DNA of 64,000 bases from Agrypnia vestita (lineage: Eukaryota > Arthropoda > Insecta > Trichoptera > Phryganeidae), in assembly GCA_016648135.1 (NCBI GenBank), contig JADDOH010023175.1, positions 186,001-250,000 of the forward strand, written 5' to 3'. This document shows positions 32,001 through 43,480 of this stretch, piece after piece. The notes under the pieces are model-generated. The model was not told the origin of the DNA and made no database searches. It worked only from the letters and a program-made list of their open reading frames with translations. A program made the position numbers and the translations under genes. Numbering within the stretch: the stretch's first letter is position 1; each line of letters opens with the position of its first letter.

Positions 32001-33599
32001 GGTAATATTCATATATGTACTTCGCATTACCTGCCGTGGAATATCAGTTACGAAGGCTCTCTGGGAACGTAAGTTTGAATCTTGAGGAATGAGTTTTTTT
32101 AACTTGCCTTTTTAAAATAGCATATATTTTTTTCGGTACTCCGACAATCACGCGCAGAATAAAATTACAAATTAAAAGTATGCAATAAAAAATATAAAAA
32201 AATAATTTTGGACATGGTTTTATACGCTTTCTTTGCATACATTTGTAATCGATTTACAAATTTAAATGCAAAATTTTACAGAGCGCAGAAGAATAATGGA
32301 AAATTATTAATTTCAATCGAAATAATTTTTATGTATTTTATTTTATTTTATTTTGGGAAACATACAGTACAATGTTATAAAAAATCATAAAATATCAAAA
32401 AAATATACATTTAGCATGACCAATGAAGTTTCCTCGAAGCTGGTAAAAAAAAACTTAAAAAAAAAATGATAAAGAATATGTGATAAATACTAAATATTTC
32501 AAAGATTTATTCGATATAATGACAAAATCAGGTCGAAAATGATTGATTACTATATAGTCATCCACCTACTGAAAGTTGGTGAAAAAACAATCACAAAATT
32601 CTTCCACAAAACCGAAAAGAGAGTAAAATAAAAGTATGAAAAAAGGGGCTTTTTTCCACTAACCATGATGGAAATTTTGTGAAACAACTAACTTTTTCAT
32701 GGAATATTTCAAATGATTGAATCGAGTATTAAAGAGATGAATTTATATTTTTTATGTCCTTTATATTCACAACGCGTTATATTTAGATATTATTTGCCTT
32801 TCAGCTTTGTGAAACAATTTAAAATTAAAACCATGGGAATTAATATTCTCATTTACTTTTGTATTGCACGTTAATAGCCCTGCGCATAATTATCGGCGTC
32901 ATGGGAACAAACGTTGGGACCCCCCTATTTTTCATTGAATCATTTTTAAATTTAAACTAAGTATTCGTCAAATATTATACTGCGTTGTTCGCCAAAAGCG
33001 AGAGCGTTTTTATTTTCAGCAAAGTCACAGACCGCTTTATTTATTTATTTATCAAAATATCCGTCAACTGTTACCGACCATAAGCATAAGCCTAGCGGCG
33101 AGCCTACGCAGTAAGGTAGATGCGTAATAATATAATAAAAAAACATGATTTCGATTGCAATTGTTCGAAAGAAATGTAATGATACATGATGCCATGGGCA
33201 ATTGGTAATATATTAGACAAATATGTCTGCTCAATATCTGCCATCTAGACTTTTGAAACAGATTCTAAAGATTCAGTTGTATCAACCTTAAAACCGATCG
33301 CTCTATCTTTATGTGAAGTTTAAGTCTATTTGTCTTAGTTTGATCCTCATCATCATTCAAGTTGATCCCTCACCGAGGATCGTATCATCATGACCTCCCG
33401 CCATCTTATTGGCGTGCTGCATGTTTTATTTTCACTATTTATTTAGTTCAATGGATGGGCTAATACATAATTTACAATAAAACTTATTGTATTATATAAT
33501 TTAGTCATTTAATTTTTTTTTATTTTAAACTTTTTGCACTCCAGATTTATATTATTATATAATATCCTTTATATTGTGTTTTTTTTAAGTTTTCGGTAG
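32001..33599. other. AT-rich stretch with a possible LINE tail
   Basis: Nothing gene-like to about 33330. The segment 33335-33420 read on the minus strand ends GATGATGAGGATC, similar to LINE tails elsewhere in the window. Confidence 0.4.
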
Positions 33600-33995
33600 A
33601 CTATCGACGATTTTAAGGCCTTTGTGTATTAGACAAATATTGCGAATTCTTTTTCTTTTCGAAATTTTCAAGTTTTTACATTTTCATTATTCTAGTCACT
33701 TTCTTTTCCTTATTCATCCGAACCATAACATCGTCATTCGTTACTCTATATACCCAGCTTATTTTGAGTATTTTTCTCAAGATCCACATCTCAAATGCTT
33801 CGAATCGCTCAGTTGATTCTTCGGTAAGCGTCCATGCTTCTATTCCATAAAATATTCAGAACACGTAGTATCTGACCATTCGCATTCGTAATCCAAGATT
33901 AGGATCATGACTGTGGAACATCTTTTTCATGCGGATAATATTTACACGAACTTGCTCAATGCGGCATTTGATTTCAACAGAAGGACCTAATCTTT
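33600..33995 (-). pseudogene. LINE reverse transcriptase C-terminal relic
   Basis: Minus-strand translation gives EIKCRIEQVRVNIIRMKKMF, HSHDPNLGLRMRMVRYYVF, a stop, IFYGIEAWTLTEES, RFEAFEMWILRKILKISWVY, then RVTNDDVMVRMNKEKKVTRI. This is the region after the reverse transcriptase core typical of insect endonuclease-RT LINEs (…LLYGVEAWTLT…FEMWCYRRILRISW…). The last block is the same as the start of the LINE insertion at 19320-19628, so the two belong to one family. Stops show it is dead. Confidence 0.7.
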
Positions 33996-34439
33996 CATTT
34001 ACATTGCAACCCTAGCATATAATCCTTTGTACCTCCTCAAATTTCGTCTGGTAATATAAAGACTTTTATTGTCATCTGTGTTAAATTTGGGTATACGCGC
34101 CGACAATGCTGGGAAATAAAAATAAAAATTAGGTTGCGTTAGGTTAGGAGTAGAAACTTTGTTTTTTTTTGTATATCCGCAGTAATACAAATTGCTGGTA
34201 ATACAAATTGTCCTAATACAGTGACGTTTCTGAAGTAATTATAATATAATGCCCACAAAATAAAATAAATAAAATTTCAAAAATATTTTATTTTCATTTA
34301 TTTTAATTTTATAATTTTGATTCGCGCGGTAATGTCGACGAGACTTAAGGTCTTTTGATTTATTTGTTCACTTGAATTTTCTATTTCAGTTTGCAAAGTT
34401 TCCATTTTGAACAAGAGCGTCTCTATTCTATGACAAGAG
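33996..34439. other. AT-rich stretch, nothing recognised
   Basis: Includes TTAGGTTGCGTTAGGTTAGG near 34130. No gene. Confidence 0.45.
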
Positions 34440-34589
34440 CATACCACTCATAAGCATGTGTGTTTGATTGTTAGGTTTAAGCATGCTTATTTATGAGCAT
34501 GCCACTAATAAGCATGCCAGTAATGAGCAAGTGTGTACAGTTGTTAGGGCATGCTCATTAACATGCCACTAAATAAGCTTGTGTTTCTG
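34440..34589. repeat. GCATGC-rich imperfect repeats
   Basis: Several copies of a unit like TGAGCATGCCACTAATAAGC, plus the internal palindrome AAGCATGCTTATTTATGAGC. Partly tandem, partly inverted. Origin unknown. Confidence 0.6.
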
Positions 34590-35399
34590 TAGCTTTAGTC
34601 GTCGCGGCATCGCTGGAATTGTTTTGGGTGGGATGGTTTTGCGCGGCTTTGTCTTGCGCGGCTTGTCGGGGTGCAATTACACCTGCAAGATATTCAATAA
34701 ACCTTAGTGCATTAAGAATCATTTGATTACCATTTTACTCTTTGACTGTTTTACTTGCTTAACCATACAATACACTGAACACCGAAAGATTATCTTGGTG
34801 AGGTGAGAATTTTTCTTTCACACTACCGCGTTGGGGATCTTCAATCTACTAATGCGGTAAATCATCAATTAACTCACCAAAAACTTAATTGGATGTGTGA
34901 ATACCACATAATAAATCAGTAACCATTCGAGGGACCTTTTCACCACTGAATGAACGTAAAGTAGGTATGTCAATGTATTATTTTTTATTCCGTATCTCAT
35001 TTTCCTTTTAGGTTGGAGCACGAATTGAAGTTCAGGTTTGCAGAGGATTTATATGAGAAATATTTTAAGCTTCCCTAATAGTACCTACTAAGCCATGCCA
35101 AGCCCCAAAAATACTGATCCCAATTGATTAATTGGGAATTAGATCGCTAAGAGTACGATTACGATTTTAAGCATCTTATGAAGCCCATCTAAACCCTAAT
35201 AATGAATTCAATCTTTCAAAAATAGGTATTCATATTTAATTTATATTCAATTAAATTATATTTCAGAATATTTTTCAAATGTGCAGACAATCGTGAACTA
35301 ATAAGAGGCATTTATTTACTTAGCACAGTATTGTATTTATATGAATGTAAGTAGGTATATACCTAGTATGTTCCTATTCTTAGTAATCTATACTTATAT
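34590..35399. other. Unannotated stretch
   Basis: A short GC-richer piece at 34600-34690 is followed by AT-rich DNA. No gene recognised. Confidence 0.45.
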
Positions 35400-35650
35400 A
35401 TAAAGAGGTAAAGTTTAAGTTTGGATGTAGGAGATAATCTCCGAAACTACTCATCCGATTTCACAAATTCTTTCATGCATATTTAGAATGGACTTTCAGG
35501 GTGGACATAGGCTATATATTATCCCGATAAAAGAAAATTTTTTACGTGGTGACCTTTTTTACAACTAAAGTCGACGAAAAAATAGTCGAGCGGTGCGTTT
35601 TTACGAACGCTGCCTTAACTGTAGGAGATATTTAAATACTTACTTAATAC
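35400..35650 (+). repeat. Helitron-like non-autonomous repeat
   Basis: Uninterrupted counterpart of 19855-20091: GGATGTAGGAGATAATCTCC, AACTACTCATCCGATTTCAC, GACATAGGCTATATATTATC, GGTGCGTTTTTACGAACGCT. Provides the empty site for mariner copy 2. Confidence 0.5.
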
Positions 35651-36844
35651 TTAATAGAAATTGTAGAAATCATAAAGTTCTATAAAAAAACTCCGCGATA
35701 ACATATATCTGTATGTTAAGATTAATACACAAATTTATAAAATACGATTAATAAATTATACAGACTATGATTTAAAAATAAATTGTATTCAGAATTAAAA
35801 TATAGCATATTTCCATATGAATTAAAATGATTTGAAGATGTGTGGGGTATAAAAGCAAAGGCAGCAATATCCAAACAAAATTTAATGCAGTCATCAAGGA
35901 TCACTTATTTATACGAAACGTGATTATGGAAGGGATAGATGCATAAAATCTAAAATTCACTATATTTTATATTAGTAATCCACGGTGACTGCATTCAAAA
36001 CGTTTTTTCATTTTTTCGGATATTGATGCCTTTGTTTTTATACCCCACAAATAATGTTTTTCATCCACCTATTTCCAAAAAAAAATAAAGTAACCAAATA
36101 ACATAAATTATTGTCACGTATATATATAAAATTCAGATTTGTTACTGTAACGTAAATTATATGATTATTTATAGAGCTGAAAAGCATCTAGCGGAAGAAA
36201 TAACCCGCGAAAAGCGTCTGGCAATCCTTAAATATGAGTGTATAGTACTGTCCCGTTAAACATATAAAAAATCAGGTTTGTTATTTTTACGTTTAACTTA
36301 CTCATTTTTTTGTTCCTGTATTACCTGTTATCTGCCAAAATCCCCCTAACTCAATTGTCATAATATTCAAACCTTCTTACCTACTCTAGTGTATGTCATG
36401 ATGGTTGATAGGATAATTTAAGTCTGACGGTCGCTGGCTCTTAGTCAAAAAAACTTCATAATTTTTACAAAGCTTGGAGATCTTTAACCGTTATTTTACT
36501 ACCCGGAATTTTTCTACCTTTTTTTTTCTACAAGGTACCTGGGTACTCAACCTGGATGGACGTTCCCATATACATTATTTTTGTTTTGTATCTCACAAAT
36601 TGATATTTAGACAGTGGGTCAAATAGCTTCTTAGAAGGTACTATTTCTTAAAATAATACTACTTCTTGTGGCAATGTCCATCTTCCCTTTATTTACATCC
36701 CTTTCAAATAATTTTAATAATGGAGATCCAAATGGGTGATGGTGATTATGAATAAAATGATTTACACTTGAAGTCACAAATTGAAGTCAAAAATAGGTAC
36801 CCAGGTACCCGGGTAGTAACACAAGGGTTAAAAGAGACTGGTAG
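35651..36844. other. AT-rich stretch, nothing recognised
   Basis: No supported feature. GGTACCTGGGTACTC and GGTACCCAGGTACCCGGG near 36540 and 36800 are short palindromic GGTACC clusters. Confidence 0.45.
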
Positions 36845-37172
36845 TATTAATCGAAGCTTGGACTAATGAGAGAGCCGAAGCGCCATAAAACTGCAGCGGC
36901 GGGAGACCCTTCCAAGGGCCGTCGTAAAATCCACGCCGGTGAGCGCTCCAGGGTTAAGTCGGATCAAGAACCAACAGAGATACGATGATTTTTCAAATTA
37001 TCGATCCAGTGCTGGACACTAATGGTTCGCGTTGACCGGCGAAGATCGTGACCAAGACCACTTGATCGATTGGCCTGGATCGAGGACCCGCGGTACCGGG
37101 TCACCAGAATAACCGCTATTTTGACCACGGTGAAGTATTTTCGGCGTGCGCGCGCTCAGTATCGCCCGGTAC
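36845..37172. other. GC-rich island, left part
   Basis: GC- and CpG-rich DNA (GCAGCGGCGGGAGACCC, CCACGCCGGTGAGCGC, GACCCGCGGTACCGGGTC) continuing after the hAT insertion at 37808-37925. The 62-residue frame at 37070-37258 runs into the transposon, so it is not an intact gene. Possible promoter, 5' UTR or an unclassified element. Not recognised. Confidence 0.35.
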
Positions 37173-37799
37173 TAGAGATGGGAAATTTCGTTCAGTTGAC
37201 TGAACTGTTCGTTCATCGAGTCATTCATGAACGTGAACTGTCCATTCCTAATCATTAATTTGTTCACTTTGAATTTTTGTTTTCTGTCCACTTCAACTCT
37301 TGTAAAGTGTAATGTTCAATTGCTATCTATACTTTTTTTCTTTCTAAACATACAATAACAAAAGTGAGGGAAAAAGATTTTGGCGACCAAAAAAAACAGG
37401 TCACCGGGAAAAATATATCGAAGACAATTTTTTTTTTTTATCGAAGACTTTTATCGATGACACATTTTTTCCTAAAATAACATTTGGTGACCTAAAAAAA
37501 GGTCACCGATAAAATATACTAATTCGATACCTACTCAACAAGTAATGTCGATCTTTGATATATCACGAAAACAGAAACATACTGTTCGCTGCCTAGGATA
37601 CTCAATTTACAAAAATTTTATCCCTTAACCGTCTCAAAATTTTAACTACCCAAAAATTTTAGCAGAATTTTATGAATGAATTATTTTTCATCTACTGAAC
37701 TAGTGAACGACTAGTTACTTAAGTGTACTGTACGGTTCGTTCGTTCAGTAAAGTGAACTTTTCTAAAAGAACAGTTCGTTCATGAACGACCCATCTCTA
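37173..37799. mobile_element. hAT MITE 1 (627 bp)
   Basis: Terminal inverted repeat TAGAGATGGG at both ends, flanked by a perfect 8-bp target duplication CCCGGTAC (37165-37172, 37800-37807), the hAT signature. Subterminal GTTCATGAACG-type palindromes repeat on both sides (TTCATTCATGAACGTGAACT; AACAGTTCGTTCATGAACGA). No transposase frame, so it depends on an autonomous relative. Confidence 0.92.
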
Positions 37800-37807
37800 C
37801 CCGGTAC

Positions 37808-37925
37808 CCTGGGCAGGCAGACAAAAAAAAAACGCACGCTGATTAGTAACGGCGCTTTTGGGCTGCGAATGGCCGCACGTGCCGATGTGCACGTACGGTG
37901 ATTGTTTCTTTGTTATTGAATGAAC
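37808..37925. other. GC-rich island, right part
   Basis: Continuation of the island beyond the hAT element: GGGCAGGCAGACA, GCGCTTTTGGGCTGCGAATG, GCCGCACGTGCCGATGTGCA. No recognised function. Confidence 0.35.
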
Positions 37926-38204
37926 GTAAAAATTGTTGGAGCCATTTTTCATCTCGCAGTCTTGATGGAAAAGCGTATATTTGCATGCAGAGCGTGTATT
38001 GTCGTTTTGCTGTCATAAAACCAATGTTATAGATAGATCTGGAGAGTACTGGAAATATTTATTCATTTATACAGAACCAAGTACGATTCAGCAAAAATGA
38101 TAAAAATACATAATTATACTTACAGATTATCAAAGATGACAAGCGTACGTTATTTAAAGAAACGTATCACAAATAACATAAACATATCGGAAACAATAAT
38201 AAAA

Positions 38205-38332
38205 TAACGTGAAGTGATCATTTAAGCCAGCTCATACAGGTAATAGGTCCTGGGCCACCCTATAAAGACTTCCATACACGTTTCCCATATAAATAGCTTC
38301 GTCTCCGTGAGACTTGTATAATTTATCTTAAT
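38205..38332 (+). repeat. Interspersed repeat family B
   Basis: GTGATCATTTAAGCCAGCTC, CCTGGGCCACCCTATAAAGA, CTTCCATACACGTTTCCC, ATAGCTTCGTCTCCGTGAGA. A short further fragment (AATAGCTTCGTCTCTGTGAG) is at 38858-38885. Confidence 0.65.
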
Positions 38333-38345
38333 TAAAAATAATTAT

Positions 38346-38395
38346 TAACATTATTATTTTTAATTAATTTATTTTAATTAAAAATAATAATGTTA
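38346..38395. other. Perfect 22-bp AT stem-loop
   Basis: 38346-38367 pairs exactly with 38374-38395 around a 6-base loop. Only A/T-rich bases, with a single G/C pair. Confidence 0.8.
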
Positions 38396-38439
38396 AAATA
38401 TACTAATCCTTCAAGAACATTTACTTTCATCTTTTTAAA

Positions 38440-38480
38440 TACTTTTAATTGTTTTATTTTATTTTATTTTATTTTATTAA
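38440..38480. repeat. (TTTTA)n microsatellite
   Basis: Five to six TTTTA units. Confidence 0.85.
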
Positions 38481-39510
38481 ATATCCTATTCAGATAATTT
38501 TTTTTCCTCTGTCTATAATAGAATTAATTAACACCATTATTAAATTGTAAACATTTAATTATTACTATTACTTAATTTTAATTGGCAATAAGATTGATTC
38601 ACAAATGTTATATAAATAATAAATATTCTTGAACATTATACTACTGGAAGAGCACTGTCTGCTATAGTAAATTACTAGTGTAGCAGGCAGGGCGTCAAAT
38701 CAATTTAGTGTTTACTTGCTGCCAAGACACTCAGCAACAATGAAAAAAGCTTAATTTAATTTTGTAAACACTGTAAACATTGTAAACATTTGTAACATTG
38801 AATAAACATTGAATTGAATGTTAAATACGTCATAATTCCACTAATAATCCAATAATAAATAGCTTCGTCTCTGTGAGACATCTATAATTTATCAATTTAT
38901 GGTGATTCAGTAATCATGTTATTAAAATTTGAACCTATTCAAAAAGCACTGTAAATATTAGAGTATATTTTTTTACATAGAAAAAGTAAATATCCTAAAA
39001 TAAATGATGTGAATCATTTAGAAAGATATACAAAAGAAGCTAAGAAGATGTATATATGTAATAAGCTGTCGAATATAGGTTATTTTTTGAGATTTCTTAA
39101 AATAAAAAGTTTATAGCTATTTGAAATTGAATAATAGATTATTGGCACAAGATGACATTCATGTATGTATGTATATCTCAAATTTAATAATCATCTCAAA
39201 TTTGAAATAATAGATGGTTATTGCGGTGACATTGGAATGCCTGTTTTCCGGAAGAAGAAGAGTTACGGGTTCGTATCCCGGTGGTAACCAATTATAATTA
39301 CAATAGACAGATTTTTTTTTATATATCTTTATATGTAATTCATTTAATTTGTTTTTTTATATCTAATATTAGGTATATTAAGCACAATATCATTACCATA
39401 TCATTGCTATTAAGTATTCCACAATTTTAACAAACATATTGGACTTGAACGCGGAACTCCACATTAACTATCTAAACTAACGATGAATTTAGAATGTATG
39501 TAGATGTTCG
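38481..39510. other. AT-rich stretch with a tRNA-like phrase
   Basis: No gene. At 39265-39290 GGGTTCGTATCCCGG resembles a tRNA T-arm/B-box and may be the remnant of another SINE. No complete cloverleaf forms. Confidence 0.35.
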
Positions 39511-39822
39511 TTAAATAAAAAAGTAACCCATAAAAACCATTTTTTATAAAACTCCCTTTCTCATTTTCGTGTTTCGTGTCTACCATATGCGTCGAAATCT
39601 CCATACAACTTGTATGAAAAACCATTAAAAATTTGAAAAATCCAAAATTAAACTATAATTATTATTTTTTTAACGAAAATTTGACAGATCTTCTTGATCG
39701 TCGCCACGAGTCTACTCGCAGAGTTTCAGGTCGATTGGATCACGGGAAAAGGGTTAAAAATCGATCCAAAGTTTTTTCGTCAAGCAAGCAAGCAGACGCC
39801 AAGAGATTATATAAAGGGAGTA
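39511..39822. mobile_element. MITE family D, inverted complete copy
   Basis: Left end AAGTAACCCATAAAAACC and AAAACTCCCTTTCTC, right end AAAGGGAGTA at 39813-39822. Interior TTTCAGGTCGATTGGATCAC and GGGTTAAAAATCGATCCAAA. Opposite in orientation to the copies at 29185 and 47558. Confidence 0.68.
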
Positions 39823-40039
39823 AAAATATAATATGTTCTAAAAATACCACTACCCGTGTAATTAAAAAAAAGATTTTATTAAAACACATAAATAAAAAAA
39901 TCTATATATAATACGTTAAGTATAATATTTTACTAGTTCTAGTATTTGAGCGATTTTATGTATTTAAGAATTGATTAGGTATACACGTATATTTGAATTA
40001 TAGATGAGAAAAACACTGCTCACCTCGATATCACCTTGA

Positions 40040-40333
40040 TCTAGTGAGGTGGGCAGTGAGACATTGTAATTTATGCAATAAGCAACTAACTTACCATCAC
40101 AGCCTTTCGATGCACAGAGAGGATGGAACTCCACACTCTTCTGTACTGAATCACTCTTACCTCATTCGCTTTGATATATCTTCTCAAGCACGCTTGAGAT
40201 TATTGTACGAATGCATTGTTGAAGTCCACCACGGGGCTTCCAGCATCCTTCTGGACCAACTCTCGTGAACATTCTCAATTTTCTTGAAAACTCTCATCAT
40301 ATATTTTGCACATGTCAAAATCATCTCAGCGAA
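40040..40333. other. Mixed-composition stretch, exon-like on the minus strand
   Basis: A 74-residue plus-strand frame (40044-40268) exists. On the minus strand one frame reads SQACLRRYIKANEVRVIQYR, RVWSSILSVHRKAVM up to a GTAAGT donor at 40094, but has an in-frame stop 5' of it. GC content is higher than the flanks. It might be a decayed exon or a mobile-element ORF. Not recognised. Confidence 0.25.
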
Positions 40334-40505
40334 CCTTTTTACTCTCTTTCTTTTAACTCGTCAGCTTGTCGGCTTGTCTGCTTGTCGCTTGTCTGCCGAA
40401 AAAACTTTCGGTCCATTTTTAACCCTTTTCCCATGATCCAATCGAGCTGAAACTTTGCAGTCAGACTCGTGGTAACGATAAAAATGATATAACATTTTTT
40501 TTTTT
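40334..40505. repeat. MITE family D, 5' fragment
   Basis: TACTCTCTTTCTTTTAACTC through TTTTTAACCCTTTTCCCATG and AGCTGAAACTTTGCAGTCAG, ending in a T-run where the rest is missing. Confidence 0.65.
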
Positions 40506-41344
40506 TTTTAGTTATTATGCCTAATAGTGTGAACCCGAATTGATTTTCATTTACTGTATAATTTTGTTTTATTGAAAAAAATTTTCCTGTGTAAGTGATT
40601 ATCCCTCACCACACAAGAATCTTGATTAATTTTGGTGAGGTATAACAATTATAATAATTTGATTATTAATATCTATCATTTATCATTTTTGTAAAAAAAA
40701 ATCATATGTTTATCTATTTAATAAATAAAAAAAAGTCTAAAGAAAAATTGCATGTTTTAGAATAGGCTATATATGGCACACGAAGTTAATTGAATCCTTA
40801 CGTGAAACGAAATCTGCTTTGATTCATAAAATTTATTTACTCTAATGTTATGCTAATTAATTTGAAGGTTGAAATCGGCAAATATTTTCGGAGAATTTTA
40901 TTATATTATATAATGCAGCGTGGGAAGTTGGATGTACGTGTCCGAATGATGATAAAAGTTGTGTGTCACCGTTATTAATACACAGATTTGGCAGTATTGG
41001 TGCGTACTGTGTACGTACACAAGTGGCTATTGTCCCAAGGCGTGGGCCACTCGCGTCCGTTCTCTGCATCAGCCGAATTCTGGCGATGGTAAAACGGCTC
41101 CCAAAAGTTCAGCATTGTAAACTAGGTCTGACAGAAAAATTTGACTAACCAAACGGTAACTTCCATAGCAACAACGGAGTTTTCTAAGACAAACAGTTAT
41201 AGGTGTGGCCGGGGCTTTCTATTGCAGTTTAGATGTTGTGCGTCAATTTAAAATTAATATTTACTTAATTAATTGAATTATAGAAGTCTTACGGAAGTGT
41301 CTAATACAATGGCTCAGGGCTTGCACAGTGCAACGTTCACATCA
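40506..41344. other. Unannotated AT-rich stretch
   Basis: Overlapping frames on both strands at 40857-41148 are GC-richer but not gene-like. Confidence 0.4.
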
Positions 41345-41700
41345 TCCACACACACTCCCCTTTTTGACAGTTTTCTCTCTCTCCTCTGGTCTCTCTCTCT
41401 CGCTCTCTCCTCCTCTCTCTCTCTCTCTCTCTTATCTCTCTCTCTCTCTCTCTCTCAGCCCCTGATCGCCTCCTCCTCTCTCTCCTCTTTCGCCCCCCAC
41501 GCCCCTGTCCCTCTTCCTCTCGTCTCTCCTGGCGAACACATTGCGTGTTTCTCCTTCACCCCGTTAGTCGCCCCAGCTGTCCGTCCCTCGTCCTGCTCCA
41601 CTCTGTCTTTTCATTTTTCTTTTGGTCCTTTCCGTCGTATCTTTCTTCCCGCTTTTTCTCTTCTTTTTCCCTCTCCTCCTTCTCCTTTCAACGAGATACC
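41345..41700 (+). repeat. Long polypyrimidine tract with CT repeats
   Basis: About 350 bases almost purely C and T, including uninterrupted (CT)n runs at 41390-41457. It underlies a long Ser/Leu/Pro-rich frame (41273-41884) that I reject as a protein. On the other strand it is a GAGAG array, the motif bound by GAGA factor in insects. A promoter role is only an inference. Confidence 0.75.
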
Positions 41701-41879
41701 ATACTATACGACACATCAGAGACGGAAAGGAAAGAGACAAACACAGAGTAAGCTGTTTCGGGTCCGGGCTTTACTTTCCAATACTGAATGCATATATAGT
41801 AGTGTAAATCGAAATATAAGTGAACCAGGCAAGATTATTCTGATCTGTGTCTTCTGGGGTGTTATGCCGTATTTTTACG
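41701..41879. other. Flank of the polypyrimidine tract
   Basis: Purine-rich at first (GAGACGGAAAGGAAAGAGAC), with a donor-like GTAAGC at about 41748. No gene recognised. Confidence 0.3.
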
Positions 41880-42240
41880 ACTAGGGTCCATCATCAGGGT
41901 TGATGTGCTATTGTGAGTATCGCTGATGTGGTTAAGCATTTGCTTGCAATACCATGTCGAAAGCAGGGTGAAACGTAGTCAGTGTTAAGAATTGGCTAGC
42001 AAAACCGTGTCTAAAGCAGGGTGTTTCTATGTTAAGTGGAAATACAGTGTCGGAGTCATATGTTGTCACGAGTTGTCTCGTGTAGTGTGTATGCTTCATC
42101 CATCTATTCGCAGATTCCGCAGAGATAGTGATCAGACAATAGATGAAAAAAACATGGCGTAATACCTCAGAGGACACAAACTAGAAGATTCTGAGCAGCC
42201 GTGAAAACCTAAGAACATTCTTGAGGCAAGATTACTATAT
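41880..42240. repeat. Degraded relative of the 52-kb hairpin repeat
   Basis: TAGGGTCCATCATCAGGGTT at the left and GAAGATTCTGAGCAGCCGTG, AAAACCTAAGAACATTCTTG at the right match the sequence at 52100-52250. On the minus strand the left part reads CCTGATGATGGACCC, the first half of the CTGANGA motif. Confidence 0.5.
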
Positions 42241-42636
42241 CCTGGTAGAAGTGTTTGGCGTACTATTTACCCGATGAAAAATCATTTAGTTCTAATAGTT
42301 AACAAACTCCGTTTGAAAAACCGGACCATATTTTTTTTAACATTATGGTTACGTGCTGTGTTAAAGTATTTTTCTTTTATCGCTGGGCCATTCCTTTGAC
42401 AGCCAACAATGGCCAGAAGAACGATTAGGAGGTGCGTGGCACAGTTAGGCTCTTAATATCTTAAAACTTTTTATGCTTTGCGGCATCCAGTAGGTAATAA
42501 AATTCAACCTCATCATTAAATTATTTATTTAACGGTCCGTTATGGTTGCTAGCAGCTGATCTATATTTTGATAAATGACCGCAGGGTAAATTGAATTTAA
42601 TTACTTTGAATTCTGAAGTGAAATTTCTTTGGGCAA
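42241..42636. other. Unannotated stretch
   Basis: No supported feature. Confidence 0.45.
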
Positions 42637-43011
42637 GTGAGGGTGGATACAAATGGTCAAAGATTATCGGCAATAAAATTAATAAATAAAGAAAGTGCTA
42701 CTAAAGATATACAGGGACTCTTCAAGAAACAAGGCTCTATGCCAATTAATGCTATCTTGTGGTACAAACTAATTACACGATATCATGAAGATGGGACATA
42801 TAAGCATAGATTGATTCATAAACATAGTACCAGATTTACGGTTAAAGAAGGACTACGAATACCGAAGGTCATAAATAAATATGGACAAAGAACATTAAAA
42901 TATGTCATACCAAAAATATTAAATAAAATCCCATGTCGTGTCAAAATGGATATTAATAAAAAAGGGCAAAATACAGAATTAATGAATATGTTACTAAATA
43001 AAATTTATTGA
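42637..43011 (+). pseudogene. Probable LINE C-terminal tail
   Basis: A 124-codon frame whose end reads HKHSTRFTVKEGLRIPKVIN, KYGQRTLKYVIPKILNKIPC, then ELMNMLLNKIY and a stop. The pattern 'R.T....G..IP.V....G.RTL.Y..P.I.NKIP' plus a final short Lys-rich helix is how the C-termini of Jockey/CR1-type LINE polyproteins look. The first 60 residues are less convincing. A similar tail occurs at 47377-47514. AT-rich codons and no upstream RT domain point to a truncated copy. Confidence 0.4.
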
Positions 43012-43480
43012 AAAAATTTATTATGTTATTAAATAAAATTGAGACTTATTTTGATTTTGGTAATATTTGTATTTTTTCTTGTATTGTTGTATAGTATTGT
43101 AGATTTGTATTTGAGTTTATAAGATCTATTGTAATTAATTAATATGAATGTATTTCTGGTAAATACAATTTATTTATATATATGTATTGATGCACCTACA
43201 GACAAATATCAATTTTGTGGGTCTGAGATGTAAAAAAAAAAACGCAAAATTTTTCACGTCGTCTATTTTGTGCTGGGATAATAATCACCAAATATAATAA
43301 AACTAGCTGTTCATACTCGGCGTTGCCCGGGTTTAGGATTTAGCTAACAATAAGTTTGTGAGTGAACACATTTTTTTTTGTATAAGATTAATAACCAGAG
43401 AATATTGGAAGTCTATATATTTTTTCGTGTTCATTCTCATGTGAGAACGAACACAATACAAAGGCGAGATTGATTTGCAT
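43012..43480. other. AT-rich stretch with a short insect repeat piece
   Basis: ACTAGCTGTTCATACTCGGC followed by GTTGCCCGGGTTTAG (43303-43340) resembles a widespread insect repeat end. No gene. Confidence 0.35.

Noticed and set aside
39633..39911. 92-codon ORF with KNPKLNYNYYFF and DHGKRVKNRSK
   Set aside because: It is a read-through of MITE family D. The same peptide words would appear in any copy in this orientation.
41273..41884. 203-codon ORF, the longest apart from the transposases
   Set aside because: It is the translation of a CT-rich repeat (Ser-Leu runs), with equally open overlapping frames. Composition explains the missing stops.
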